Origin: JAISFI01 sp031553775
GTDB lineage: Bacteria > Bacteroidota > Bacteroidia > Bacteroidales > Azobacteroidaceae
Direction: 5' to 3'
Length of the DNA: 64,000 nt
Assembly: GCA_031553775.1 (NCBI GenBank)
Contig: JAVBLA010000012.1
Location: 62,001-126,000, forward strand
Below, piece by piece: positions 26,585-37,100 of this stretch. How positions within the stretch are numbered: the first letter of the stretch is position 1; each line of letters starts with the position of its first letter. A program made the position numbers and the translations under genes. The notes beneath the pieces were generated by a model that did not search any database, was not told the origin of the DNA, and saw nothing but the letters and a program-made list of their open reading frames with translations.

Positions 26585-27454
26585 ATGAAAAAAATTATCT
26601 TTATCTTTTTTGCCTGTGGACTGGCTACGCTTACGTATAGTCAGCAAATCGTGGTACAATCAGTGAAACAGGTCAACGGACCGGAAATGAAAACTAAATT
26701 CTATCCGCAGTTTACACCGGATGGGACTTCCTTGTTGTTAACTTCGGAGAATTACCAGGGGCTGGATTCTTACGATCTTGCTACCAAAGAATTGAAAACT
26801 CTGACATCTGATCCGGGCGCCGGATACCAACCAGTGGTATCTGCAGATTCGAAAACGATCTGTTTCCGGAAAAACAGCTTTGTCGATAACCGGAAATTTA
26901 CCAGTTTTTATTCACTGGATGTGGAAACAAAACAAGCTACTCAACTCACTCAGCCGGAACGTGGTGCTGCCTTGAAACGTCCGCAAAACCTGCTGCGTTC
27001 GGGATCTGCTCCTGTTATGACAGTTTACATCGAAAATCAAAAAATCGTATTGGAAAAAAGCGGTAAAAAAACAGTGTTAACTCCCAATGGAAAAGACCAG
27101 AGTTATATCTGGCCGCAAATTTCACCCGATCAGAAGAAATTGACCTATACGGTTGCCGGGAAAGGGACTTTTGTCTGTGATATTTCCGGTAAAAATGTAG
27201 TCAGTCTTGGTAAATTGGGTGCTCCCCAATGGTTGAACAATAACTGGGTAATCGGGATGGATGACCGGGACGACGGACATATACTGCTTAGTTCGGATAT
27301 CATCGCCGTAAGTGTCAATGGAAAGGTCAGGCAAAACCTGACGCAAACTTCCGACAGGATCGAAATGTATCCGGCGGCATCACCTGCCGGTGACAAAATC
27401 GTATTCAATACGGATAAGGGAGACTTATACATGATGGAAATCAGTTTCAAATAA
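26585..27454 (+). CDS. PD40/TolB-like beta-propeller protein, copy 2
   Basis: I use the ATG at 26585 (289 residues), which begins a signal peptide (MKKIIFIFFACGLATLTYSQ); longer in-frame starts run through the preceding hairpin. PD40 blades include YPQFTPDGTSLLLTSENYQG and WPQISPDQKKLTYTVAGKGT, and the protein ends with DLYMMEISFK. It is a clear paralogue of the protein at 23180, with the same order of blocks. It has no lipobox or sorting domain, so it is probably periplasmic. It precedes amidase 2 by 15 bases. Confidence 0.8.
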   Translation: MKKIIFIFFACGLATLTYSQQIVVQSVKQVNGPEMKTKFYPQFTPDGTSLLLTSENYQGLDSYDLATKELKTLTSDPGAGYQPVVSADSKTICFRKNSFVDNRKFTSFYSLDVETKQATQLTQPERGAALKRPQNLLRSGSAPVMTVYIENQKIVLEKSGKKTVLTPNGKDQSYIWPQISPDQKKLTYTVAGKGTFVCDISGKNVVSLGKLGAPQWLNNNWVIGMDDRDDGHILLSSDIIAVSVNGKVRQNLTQTSDRIEMYPAASPAGDKIVFNTDKGDLYMMEISFK

Positions 27455-27469
27455 TTAATAAGGTTCATT

Positions 27470-30400
27470 ATGAAAAACTTCATATATATTATATTAGGCA
27501 TATTGTTTTCCGTTAGTGTAACGGCAAAAGATCTGACAGGACTCAAAATTTATGTAAATCCCGGTCACGGAGGGTATGATGGTGCTAACGACAGGAACGT
27601 AGTGACGGTTCCCTTTGCGTTAAACGATACTTTGGGTTTTTGGGAGTCCTCTGCCAACCTGCGGAAAGGTTTGGTTTTACGTGACTTGTTAAAAGCGGAA
27701 AATGCAACGGTTATTATGTCTCGGACATTGAACCGGGATGAGGACGATCGTTCGTTGAGCGAGATCGATGCGGAGGCTAATGCCAATGAAGTGGATGCGT
27801 TTTTGTCCATTCACAGCAATGCTTCTGGGATGGTGAACTTTACTTCCAACTATCCTCTGATGTTGTATAGAGGCCCGGATAACCAACCTGAAATACCGGC
27901 TGCTCTTGAGATGTCAAAAGGTGCATGGGCCCGGTTGATTCCGAATCAATTAACAATCTGGTCAAGCTATAGCGCCACTAATCCGAATCTTCGTGGAGAC
28001 TTATCATTCTATCCTATTGCTCAAAATGGGTTGGGGGTATTGCGTACGCTAACCGTTCCCGGATTTTTATCGGAAGGTTCCTTCCATGATTATTTGCCGG
28101 AAGCTCATCGATTACTGAATCCTGATTATTGCAGATTGGAAGCAGTTAATTTTTTCCGTTTTTATTGCGACTATTTTCAAGCAGATATTCCGGCTAAAGG
28201 AATCATTGCCGGATGGGTCAAAGGGCAAGATGAAAGAATCAGTGAGCCTTTATTTGTTTATCGAACCAATACGACTGATCAATGGAAGCCACTTAATGAG
28301 GCAGAAGTAAAATTAAAAAATGCCGCAGGCGATTTATTGAGTACTTATAAGGTTGATAAATTTTATAATGGGATCTTTGTTTTTTATGATTTGGAACCGG
28401 GAACTTACACCTTGGAATATAGCGCTCCGGATCATACTTCTACAACTGCTTCGGTTGTGGTAAAAGCCAAAGAAACCGTTTATGCCAATCAATTGTTGGT
28501 CAACCCGAATCTGGAGATACCGAAAGAAACTCCTCCCGATTATCCGAATCCTGAACAGGAAGCCGGTGTATTGCCTTTGAACCAATATACTTTCGGGGCA
28601 GGAGCTGTCCAAACACCGGAATGGTTAAATACTGCTCAGATCCGGAAAGTTCTTTACAGAAACGACAAATATTATGTATTGACGGAAGAACCGAAGATAT
28701 TAATTGTAAAAGCAGCGGATTATACTTTAGTGCGTGAGATGGATTTAACCGGTATATCCGGAGGTATTAAAACCATCAGCGATATAAACTTTACATCCGA
28801 TGGTTATTTGTTGGCTTGTAACAAAGATAATATCCTTTTAACAGCCCCTACTACTTATTTCAAAGTATATACCTGGGACAACGATGATGCGGTTCCGTCT
28901 GAACTTTTCAAAGCGCAATATCAGGGAAACTGGAATGAAGGTACTGTGGGCGAGACTTTTGCAGTGAGTGGTCCCCGTTGGAAATGTTATCTATATGTTC
29001 CGGCGGTAACAACAGGATCTGCCAAACAAATCCGGATCATGGGCTTTATCCGGGAAGAAGGGCAAAATCTCGGATACAAATATATGATGGATGCCACTAA
29101 CTATACGGAAGCCTTATGGGGAGCACAATACAAGTTTACCATTTCTCCGTCGGGAAGCGACCGGATCATTGTAGACAGCGACAAACTTCTTCCTACGGAA
29201 TATAAATTCAACTGGCTTGCTCCTGATCGTGATCCATTACAAGAAAAACAAGTATTTGCCGAACAAAGTGCATATGCTATGAATCTTATTCCAACCGGAA
29301 ACTATTACTTCCGCCATGCTCAGCATGTATTTATGGCAGCTCCGGTTTGTAAATCGGATTCTACAGAAGTCGGTGTAGCGCTGTTCGACATCACAAGCGG
29401 TTTGAATCAGGCGAAGAAAGTTTCCGAAAAACTACCGGAAGCCGGATTGGGAACTCAGAAAGCTACCTATATGATGGCTGCGGCTAAAGTAAGGGGTTAC
29501 GATCTCGATCTGATGATTTTAGCGAAGAACCAGGGTGTTGCAAAATATTCTACAGTGGCAGCTGCAGTTACACCTAATATTTATGCTTCAGAGTTGAAAA
29601 TTTCTTCTGCAACTAAAACAGAAGCTGGTTTTAGCTTTACAATCAATGCAGATGCATCTTCTGTAAGTATTATTGTTCATGATGAAACCGGAGATATCAA
29701 AACAATAGATGCCGGTGCATTGACTAAGGGACAACATACAATCCCTGTGGACATTACCGATTTACCTAAGGGAACTTATTCCTGGTCGGTAAATGCTGTA
29801 GCTGGCGCGGTAGATCGTCCGGTTAAAGTAACCGACAATGCAAATGTTCTGATGCAATTCTATTCTCCACGGGGAGTTGCTGTAGATAACGATTTCGACA
29901 GTCCGTTCTTTGGAAGGGTATATGCTTCGGAAACAACCGGAGGGGCAGTAACCAATCGTACTACCCAAAAGGGAATCTATATTTTGAATGCAGCATTGGA
30001 AGATATCACCAATCAGGGAGCTTCCAGTTATGGAGGAAATGTGACCTGGGGGGCTGCATCCAGTCCGATGCGTCTATGTGTGGCTCCCGATGGGAAAATA
30101 TACCTGACTGACTGGAGCGATACACATTCCGGCGTTTGGATTATGGATCCTGCTAATCCTACTCAGACATTTACAGAAGTTTTTGCCGGATTAACAAGGA
30201 ATGATAAAGGTTTGGCCAGCAAAGACGGAGTGAGCGTGCATGGTTCGATTCCTCATTGCTGGGTAACCGGAAAAGGAGAGGATACTAAACTCTTCACTTT
30301 TGATGAAGATTATGTAAATGCTGTGGCTACGAATACCGGGAATCTGCTACAATATAACATTGGCAACTTAACATCTCCGTGGCAGCAGGCACCGAGCGCC

Positions 30401-31162
30401 ATCATCTATAATGATGGTCTGAATGGAAATTTACAGCAAAATATGAATTCTTGTATTGCTCCCGATGGTCGGGATGGTTGGTGGATTTCCCAATATAGGG
30501 CTACAGATGCGGCAAATATACCGTCACTGATTCATGTAAGCGCTACCGGATCCGCAGATTTTAATTCCGGTATAACACCGACTTTGATAGAAAATTCTAA
30601 TACCGGAGGAATGGCGGTTAGTTATGATGGTAGCCGTTTGGCCATGGGATGTAATAACGAAATAAAAGTATTTGATGTTATATTTTCAGAAGCAGGAATT
30701 CCATCCCTTACCCGTATTCATTCCATTAAACCTGGATTAGGAGCTAATTCCTGCGGACTTGCTTTCGACCGTGCCGGAAATGTATATCTCATTTCTAATT
30801 CCAATGAACGTCTAGGTGTTTGGGCATTGCCGAAACCGGATAATAGTTTTACTACTCCGGCACCGGAATCACAAAAATTGATAGTAGGTCTGACTGATCT
30901 GGATCAACTGAAAAATCCGGAAAACGACATTACTGTTTATCCGAATCCGGTAACCGACCGTTTGACCATTGAAAGTAAAGATGCTACCATAGAAATGTAT
31001 TCTTTATATAACATGAACGGGCAGTTGATTCAATCTGAAGATCTGAAAAACCGCGCAGGTACACAGTATGAAATATATTTCAATCAATTGCCTGCCGGAG
31101 TGTATATCCTGAAAATCAAGACAAACGAAGGATTGGTTTCCAAAAGGGTAATCCGGAAATGA
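27470..31162 (+). CDS. Secreted N-acetylmuramoyl-L-alanine amidase (Amidase_3) 2 fused to a beta-propeller, with T9SS sorting domain
   Basis: This 1230-residue protein has an Amidase_3 domain at 22-255 with zinc ligands His33 (NPGHGG), Glu59 (FWESSANL) and His115 (LSIHSNAS), and the catalytic-type LSEGSFHDY. A carboxypeptidase-regulatory-like module lies at about 260-345. A very long region (about 370-1150) follows with propeller-like repeats (ILIVKAADYTLVREMDL, IYLTDWSDTHSGVWIMDP), then a T9SS sorting domain (ITVYPNPVTDRL, LPAGVYILKI). It is paralogous to amidase 1 in its N-terminal 340 residues but has a different, much larger C-terminal half, so duplication was followed by domain replacement. 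The propeller may bind substrate or another surface protein. Confidence 0.9.
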   Translation: MKNFIYIILGILFSVSVTAKDLTGLKIYVNPGHGGYDGANDRNVVTVPFALNDTLGFWESSANLRKGLVLRDLLKAENATVIMSRTLNRDEDDRSLSEIDAEANANEVDAFLSIHSNASGMVNFTSNYPLMLYRGPDNQPEIPAALEMSKGAWARLIPNQLTIWSSYSATNPNLRGDLSFYPIAQNGLGVLRTLTVPGFLSEGSFHDYLPEAHRLLNPDYCRLEAVNFFRFYCDYFQADIPAKGIIAGWVKGQDERISEPLFVYRTNTTDQWKPLNEAEVKLKNAAGDLLSTYKVDKFYNGIFVFYDLEPGTYTLEYSAPDHTSTTASVVVKAKETVYANQLLVNPNLEIPKETPPDYPNPEQEAGVLPLNQYTFGAGAVQTPEWLNTAQIRKVLYRNDKYYVLTEEPKILIVKAADYTLVREMDLTGISGGIKTISDINFTSDGYLLACNKDNILLTAPTTYFKVYTWDNDDAVPSELFKAQYQGNWNEGTVGETFAVSGPRWKCYLYVPAVTTGSAKQIRIMGFIREEGQNLGYKYMMDATNYTEALWGAQYKFTISPSGSDRIIVDSDKLLPTEYKFNWLAPDRDPLQEKQVFAEQSAYAMNLIPTGNYYFRHAQHVFMAAPVCKSDSTEVGVALFDITSGLNQAKKVSEKLPEAGLGTQKATYMMAAAKVRGYDLDLMILAKNQGVAKYSTVAAAVTPNIYASELKISSATKTEAGFSFTINADASSVSIIVHDETGDIKTIDAGALTKGQHTIPVDITDLPKGTYSWSVNAVAGAVDRPVKVTDNANVLMQFYSPRGVAVDNDFDSPFFGRVYASETTGGAVTNRTTQKGIYILNAALEDITNQGASSYGGNVTWGAASSPMRLCVAPDGKIYLTDWSDTHSGVWIMDPANPTQTFTEVFAGLTRNDKGLASKDGVSVHGSIPHCWVTGKGEDTKLFTFDEDYVNAVATNTGNLLQYNIGNLTSPWQQAPSAIIYNDGLNGNLQQNMNSCIAPDGRDGWWISQYRATDAANIPSLIHVSATGSADFNSGITPTLIENSNTGGMAVSYDGSRLAMGCNNEIKVFDVIFSEAGIPSLTRIHSIKPGLGANSCGLAFDRAGNVYLISNSNERLGVWALPKPDNSFTTPAPESQKLIVGLTDLDQLKNPENDITVYPNPVTDRLTIESKDATIEMYSLYNMNGQLIQSEDLKNRAGTQYEIYFNQLPAGVYILKIKTNEGLVSKRVIRK

Positions 31163-31180
31163 TGCAATAACGGAGCCCGT

Positions 31181-31226
31181 ATCAAACCGGCCGGAACTGT
31201 TCCGGCCGGTTTGATTTCTCTTTTTT
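31181..31226 (+). terminator. Strong Rho-independent terminator after amidase 2
   Basis: A perfect 16-base stem, ATCAAACCGGCCGGAA (31181-31196) with its complement (31200-31215), has a 3-base loop and is followed by TTCTCTTTTTT. Confidence 0.9.
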
Positions 31227-31317
31227 GAGTAATAAGACCGCAGTGATGTCTCAAAAGTTGACCTTTTTATTTGTATATTCTTCTGAACAAATAAAGATAT
31301 GATAAAAATTAAGTGAG

Positions 31318-34128
31318 ATGAAGAAATATCTATTCCTTTTATTAACTGTTATTTGCTTTTCGACCTGGGCGCAATCTCCCAAGCGGGAACTTCGGGCATC
31401 CTGGTTAGCTACGGTATTTGGTATAGATTGGCCGAATCAGGATAAGGATTTTATTCCTAAAATTTCTTCCACAGGAAACCAGAGCCAAATCAATGACCAG
31501 AAAAAGATGCTGATTCGCATTTTGGATTCATTGGTGGTTGCCAATATGAACACCGTTTGTTTTCAGGCACGAAGTCGCGCCGATGCAATGTATAAATCCA
31601 GCTATGAACCCTGGTCGGCCGATCTGGTTACAACTCGTGGGATGGAACCGGGTTACGATCCGTTGGAGTTTGTTATTGAAGAGGGACATAAGAGAGGATT
31701 ACAGGTATATGCCTGGATTAATCCCTACCGGTATGAATCGTCTGCCGGACAGTGGACTGGATCAGCAAAGGGAGATTTCCGGAAGGAACATCCCAATTGG
31801 ATCCTGGATATTACTTATTTAAGTGATGATGGGAAATGGGTTACCGGAGCTATTTTTGATCCCGGGCGACCGGATGTAAGGAGTCATATCTTGTCGGTAA
31901 TTGAAGAAATAGTTACAAATTACAATATTGATGGCGTTTTGTTCGACGATTATTTTTATATCAAAGAAATCAAAGATCAAAAACAAGATGAACAAACATA
32001 TGCGCAGTACAACCCGGATGGTTTGGAAATCAGCGATTGGAGAAGAAATAATGTAAACACTCTGGTAAAGCAGGTACATGATATGATTCAGGCAAAAAAG
32101 CCATATGTTTCGTTTGGAATCGGCCCTGCCGGTATCTGGGACGGTAGCGATGAAGTAACAAAATCTTACGGACTTACTAACCCTAAAGGTATTTCCGGAG
32201 GTTTTATCTACAATGGCATTTATTGTGATCCTTTGGCCTGGATGCAACAGGGAATTGTCGATTATATTTCTCCCCAAATCTACTGGACGATAGGTTCCGG
32301 AACTACCGATTATGCCAAACTATCTCCCTGGTGGTCGAATGCCGCTTTGCATTTCGGGAAACATTGCTATGTGAGCCATACCATTGCAAAATTAGATATG
32401 GAACTCAGAAGTACAGGCATAGATAGTATTCCGGAAGGATTATCCGGGCTTGAACGGGCTATTTTTATCCAAAATAATTCAATCCCTCTTCGGGCATTCG
32501 GTCCTTCGGAGATAGGTGCACAGGTAGGCATTAACCGCGATGCAGATAGGAACGATGCTCCCGGAAGTGTTTTATATTCCACCCGCTTTCACCGGCTTCC
32601 CGGTTTTGCCAGTTATCTGAAGAAAGATGTTTTTACTTATCCTTCGTTGCCCCCTGCATTTTGCTGGAAAGGCAGGGATGATTTGAAAAAAGTTACCGGA
32701 ATTACCCTGAGTGCACGAACCCTCTCCTGGAATCAATTTTCCGGAGATGTCCGTTATTCGGTTTATGCCATTCCGCGGGATCAAACAGGAAATCCGGAAG
32801 TATTTAACTCATCTGCTTATCTGTTGGGATTTACTTATACTCCTGCATTTACCATTCCAACGCGTGTAGATCTATCTTCTTCTGCGCTTGCGGTAGCAGT
32901 ATTTGATCGCTATGGAAACGAATACGCCCCGGTTATACTGAATGAGAATCCGGTTCCTGCAATTGCTCCGGCTCTCACCTTTCCGCAACAGGATGCACAG
33001 ATGGAGGTTCCGTTTTTCTTTCAATGGGAAAGTGTTTCGCAGGCAATTTCTTATATATTGGAAATAGCTACGGATGAAGCCTTTTCACAAAAAGTATGTG
33101 TCCGGGAAGTCTATACGAATACATTTCCGACAGTGTCTCTGAAACCATTGGTAAGCGGTCAAAGATATTATTGGAGAGTCAGGACAAAGACCATAGGGAA
33201 CGAAAGCGTTTCTTCCGAAACCAGATCGTTTGTTAATATTTTCGCAGGTTTGAAAATACTGACACCTACCGATTTATCCGAAAATATATTCCTGACACCA
33301 CAAATTTCCTGGATCGATCTGGGCCCGGATGCGGTTTATCAGTTGGATATAGCTACTTCCGATAATTTTGCTTTCACTAATATGGTATATTCCGGTGCCC
33401 ACCAAACTTCTTCCTGGATTGTTCCTGAAAAATTACTTGTAGGAATGACCCATTATTATGCAAAACTGACAGCCAGGCTCTACGATACGGAATTAATCTC
33501 CCCGACAATTAAATTCACTACTTTGCCATTGGTTCCGGATGTTCCGGTAATCTTATCTCCTCTTCCAGAGTCAACCATTCAGGGTGAAAATATTCCGGTC
33601 AGCTGGAAAGAGGATCCGAAAGCGAAGAATTTCTTAATAGAAATGGCTGCAGATCCTTCTTTTCCTTCGAGAAGAACAAAGCGTAATTTAGTGAATGCGT
33701 ATCTTTATGAAACTGCTTTTACGCCGGATTCTTCCGGAATCTATTATCTCAGAGCGGCTGCCATGTATAATACACAAACCGAATCGGGAAGTCTTTTAAG
33801 CACAGAAACCCCTTATTCGGATGCTGTTAAAGTGAATTATACATTAACGACAGCCTTGAACCGGATCAGTAATGAATCTCCGATGACATATATTTCTACT
33901 TTGTCTTCAGGTCAGAAACAATTAACAATCAATCTTACAACACCTGCGGTGGTTTCAATTTCGTTGTATTCCGTATCGGGGATCTTTATTTCGGATTTCG
34001 GTATCCGGCAACAAATGCTTTCCGGAGAACAAAAAATTGCAATTCCTTCCGAAGGGCTTCCCAAAGGATTTTATCTGCTTGTTGTACAAATAGATGGCGT
34101 GCGAAAAATATTAAAATATTCTTTCTAA
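31318..34128 (+). CDS. Secreted GHL10 (DigH/DUF187-like) glycoside hydrolase 2 with T9SS sorting domain
   Basis: This 936-residue protein has the same design as the enzyme at 16318: signal peptide (cleaved near STWAQ), GHL10 barrel at about 22-450 (RELRASWLATVFGIDWP, FQARSRADAMYKSSYEPWS, IDGVLFDDY with Asp210 and Asp211), FnIII-like modules, and a T9SS sorting domain (LYSVSGIFISDFG to KILKYSF). Long stretches are nearly identical between the two, so this is a recent duplication, with a small insertion (about 45-50) and a few substitutions. Like E. coli DigH it should cleave glycan lacking stem peptides. A strong terminator precedes the gene, so it has its own promoter somewhere in 31227-31317; I could not identify one. 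Confidence 0.88.
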   Translation: MKKYLFLLLTVICFSTWAQSPKRELRASWLATVFGIDWPNQDKDFIPKISSTGNQSQINDQKKMLIRILDSLVVANMNTVCFQARSRADAMYKSSYEPWSADLVTTRGMEPGYDPLEFVIEEGHKRGLQVYAWINPYRYESSAGQWTGSAKGDFRKEHPNWILDITYLSDDGKWVTGAIFDPGRPDVRSHILSVIEEIVTNYNIDGVLFDDYFYIKEIKDQKQDEQTYAQYNPDGLEISDWRRNNVNTLVKQVHDMIQAKKPYVSFGIGPAGIWDGSDEVTKSYGLTNPKGISGGFIYNGIYCDPLAWMQQGIVDYISPQIYWTIGSGTTDYAKLSPWWSNAALHFGKHCYVSHTIAKLDMELRSTGIDSIPEGLSGLERAIFIQNNSIPLRAFGPSEIGAQVGINRDADRNDAPGSVLYSTRFHRLPGFASYLKKDVFTYPSLPPAFCWKGRDDLKKVTGITLSARTLSWNQFSGDVRYSVYAIPRDQTGNPEVFNSSAYLLGFTYTPAFTIPTRVDLSSSALAVAVFDRYGNEYAPVILNENPVPAIAPALTFPQQDAQMEVPFFFQWESVSQAISYILEIATDEAFSQKVCVREVYTNTFPTVSLKPLVSGQRYYWRVRTKTIGNESVSSETRSFVNIFAGLKILTPTDLSENIFLTPQISWIDLGPDAVYQLDIATSDNFAFTNMVYSGAHQTSSWIVPEKLLVGMTHYYAKLTARLYDTELISPTIKFTTLPLVPDVPVILSPLPESTIQGENIPVSWKEDPKAKNFLIEMAADPSFPSRRTKRNLVNAYLYETAFTPDSSGIYYLRAAAMYNTQTESGSLLSTETPYSDAVKVNYTLTTALNRISNESPMTYISTLSSGQKQLTINLTTPAVVSISLYSVSGIFISDFGIRQQMLSGEQKIAIPSEGLPKGFYLLVVQIDGVRKILKYSF

Positions 34129-34177
34129 ATAGTGACTAAATAAGAGTATGGTAATTTAATTCTTAAATGATTAGTGT

Positions 34178-37100
34178 ATGAAAAGACAATCTCTACTTTT
34201 AGGCTTGGTTCTGCTGGCGACATCGTTGTTTGCGGAATTGAAAATTGAAAAATTATGGGAATTTTCCGGTATTGAAGGTGCTACGGGGGCTAAACCCGCT
34301 TGGTTTGCTGCCGATGATGGACGTTCAATGGTTATGAAAGATGGAAAACTGTATATTATGATTCGTACGGGATCGAAAATTTTGATCGTCGATACGAACG
34401 CTTCTAATATTGTGGATGAAATGGCAAATCCGGGAACAATATCTTTAACCGGATACAATTCAACTGGCACAAATTGTCTTTCATTTACAAGTGATGGTCA
34501 GTTACTCGGGGGGGCGTATGCCGGTAATACAGTCAAAATCTCGAAAATTAACCTGGCAACCGGATTGGCTACGAAATTGTTGGAAAAAGCTCCGGACGTT
34601 AACCCTGGCCGGACAGATTTTTTTTGCACATATGGAGATTTCTCCGCTACAGGAGGGGATGCATACATTATTGTCCCCACCAATACAGTCAACCTTCATG
34701 TGTGGAAAGTGGTCGATGGGGCTATAGTCTCTGATGTAAATCCGACATACTCATTTCAACGTGCTACTGCTTTTGGATCTTCAGCGATGGCAATTCCTAA
34801 AGATGGATCATCATTTTATGCAATGAGCACAAGTACAAATCCTGAAGTATTTAGCATAACTGGTGGCGTTCCCACCCAATTTACCACCGATGGCTCCACA
34901 AGTGTATTTAATACACCTGATGGTGCGGGAATAGCAACTTTTGAACTCAATTCAAAGCAATATTTTATCAGGACAAACGGACGTTTCGGAGGGATGACTT
35001 TTTATGATATATCAAGTGGATATGCATCAGTGTCTAAATTATCATTGTCGACTCCTGTTCTTGGAAGTACTCCCACTAATGCGAATTCGACATTGAAAGT
35101 ATCGATTGTAACTGAAAAAATTAGCGAGTATCAGTCAAATATATATATTTTAGTTCCCAACTGCGGTATCGCTGCTTACAAATTCTATGATGATGCGCCT
35201 CCTGCTCCAACCACTGATATCTTTACAGTAGGAACCGGAGGAACAGAGACTTTTGCATCTTTCAAAGCGGCCTGCGATTCAATTAACAAACATCCGTTTA
35301 CAAAAGACGTGGAATTGCGGATTACTACCGATCTGACTGAACCTGTGCATGTGGCTCTCGGCCCGAATACGAATGGTTACAACTTATTGATCCGTCCCGA
35401 TAAAGATGAAGACCGCACCGTCCGGTTCACTCAGACTGCCGATAACGGCGGACCTTCGGGTGCGATATGTATCGGGATGACCGATAAAAATGTTTGGACT
35501 ACCCTGAATACAGTCACTAAAAATGTGATTATCGATGGTTACGCCGACGGAGGTACGACCAAACGCCTGAAATTTGTTACGGCAAGTAATGTACACCGCT
35601 ATAATGGTCCCTTCCTGATAATCGGAGCTCCGAAAAATATCACTATTAAGAATTGTGTTATCGAGCATGGATACAGTGCAGATCCCACACAGACAACAGC
35701 CAGCTACGGTATCAATATCCGTTCCAGGCAACAGGCTATAGGAGGAGTAACTCTTAACCTTGCTTGCGACAGTATCCTGATCGAAAATAATGAAATCGTG
35801 AATACCGGCCATATCGGAGCCATGGGTGTAGGATTTTCTTTTGTCGCGAACGACAATAAAGCTACCAATATAACAATAAAAGATAATACCATTACTGCCC
35901 GGCGCAGGGGAATTCTGGTAAATAATGCCAAAGATCTGGAATTTATCGGAAATACATTCAGGACTAATCAAACTGTTACCAACGATGGAGAACAGAATGA
36001 TGGTATTTTCCTGTATCAGGCATTATCCGGAAAAATGCTGGTAGATGGAAACCGTTTCGAACAAATGGCAACTAAATCGTTGATAGGATTATACGGGGTG
36101 AATGTCAGTGCCAGTGCCGGAGAAACGGAATGTATTATTGTTAATAACACATTTACCGGTTTTAACAGTACCGCGGCAAGAGCAGTTGGTGTGTACGGAA
36201 GTCCGGCAGCAGCCACCACTGTAAAAGTATTGCACAATGCTTTCCTCCTGAACGAAATAGAAGGAGCGCCTGCCCTGGCCGGCTATTCCTGTATCAACCT
36301 TACTTCGGGTACTCCGGAAATTAAAAACAATATCATGATCAGCGATGTAGATAATATCGCTAATATCCTGATCAGCGGAACCAACGGTACCCGGGATGGA
36401 AATCTCTACTTCCTGAGAAAAACCGCCACCGGTAACGCTAAAATCAACGGTACCTACGCTGATATTGCAGCTTATCAGAAAGCCGTGAATAAAGATGTGA
36501 ACTCTGTATATAAAGATGTAACGTTTGTGAGTGCTACAGATTTGCGCTTAGCGGCATCTATGGATGGAGACAATGGATTATCTACCGCACGGAATGCATC
36601 GGCAGCAACCGATATCGACGGCAAGGAAAGAGGAATCATTACTTATGTGGGTGTGAACGAGCTTACTTCTGTTTTGGCGAAGAAAGAAATTTCCGGGCAA
36701 ATCCGCGAGGGTGTAACTTATACCTATACAGGAGATGCACAGGTTGTTGCCTACGATCTGACACCTGTTGCACTTCCGGTAACGATCACTTACAAACAAA
36801 GTGGAGCAGAAATTTCTCCGGTTAATGCAGGTACTTATGATATTGCCATTGCTTTTGCAGGAAATGAATATTACAACAGCAAAGAAATTACAGGTACGAT
36901 GACAATTGCTAAAGCCGATCAAACCATCACCTGGGATCAGGAAATTGTTGTTCCGGCCTTGAGTACTCCGATTGACCTGGCAGCAACAGCAAGTTCCGGT
37001 TTGGAAGTTTCCTACACAATTGTTTCGGGAGGTTCTGTCGCGCAGATTTCCGGTAACCAACTCACCTTTACCAAATCGGGTACTGTTCAGATTGCAGCTA

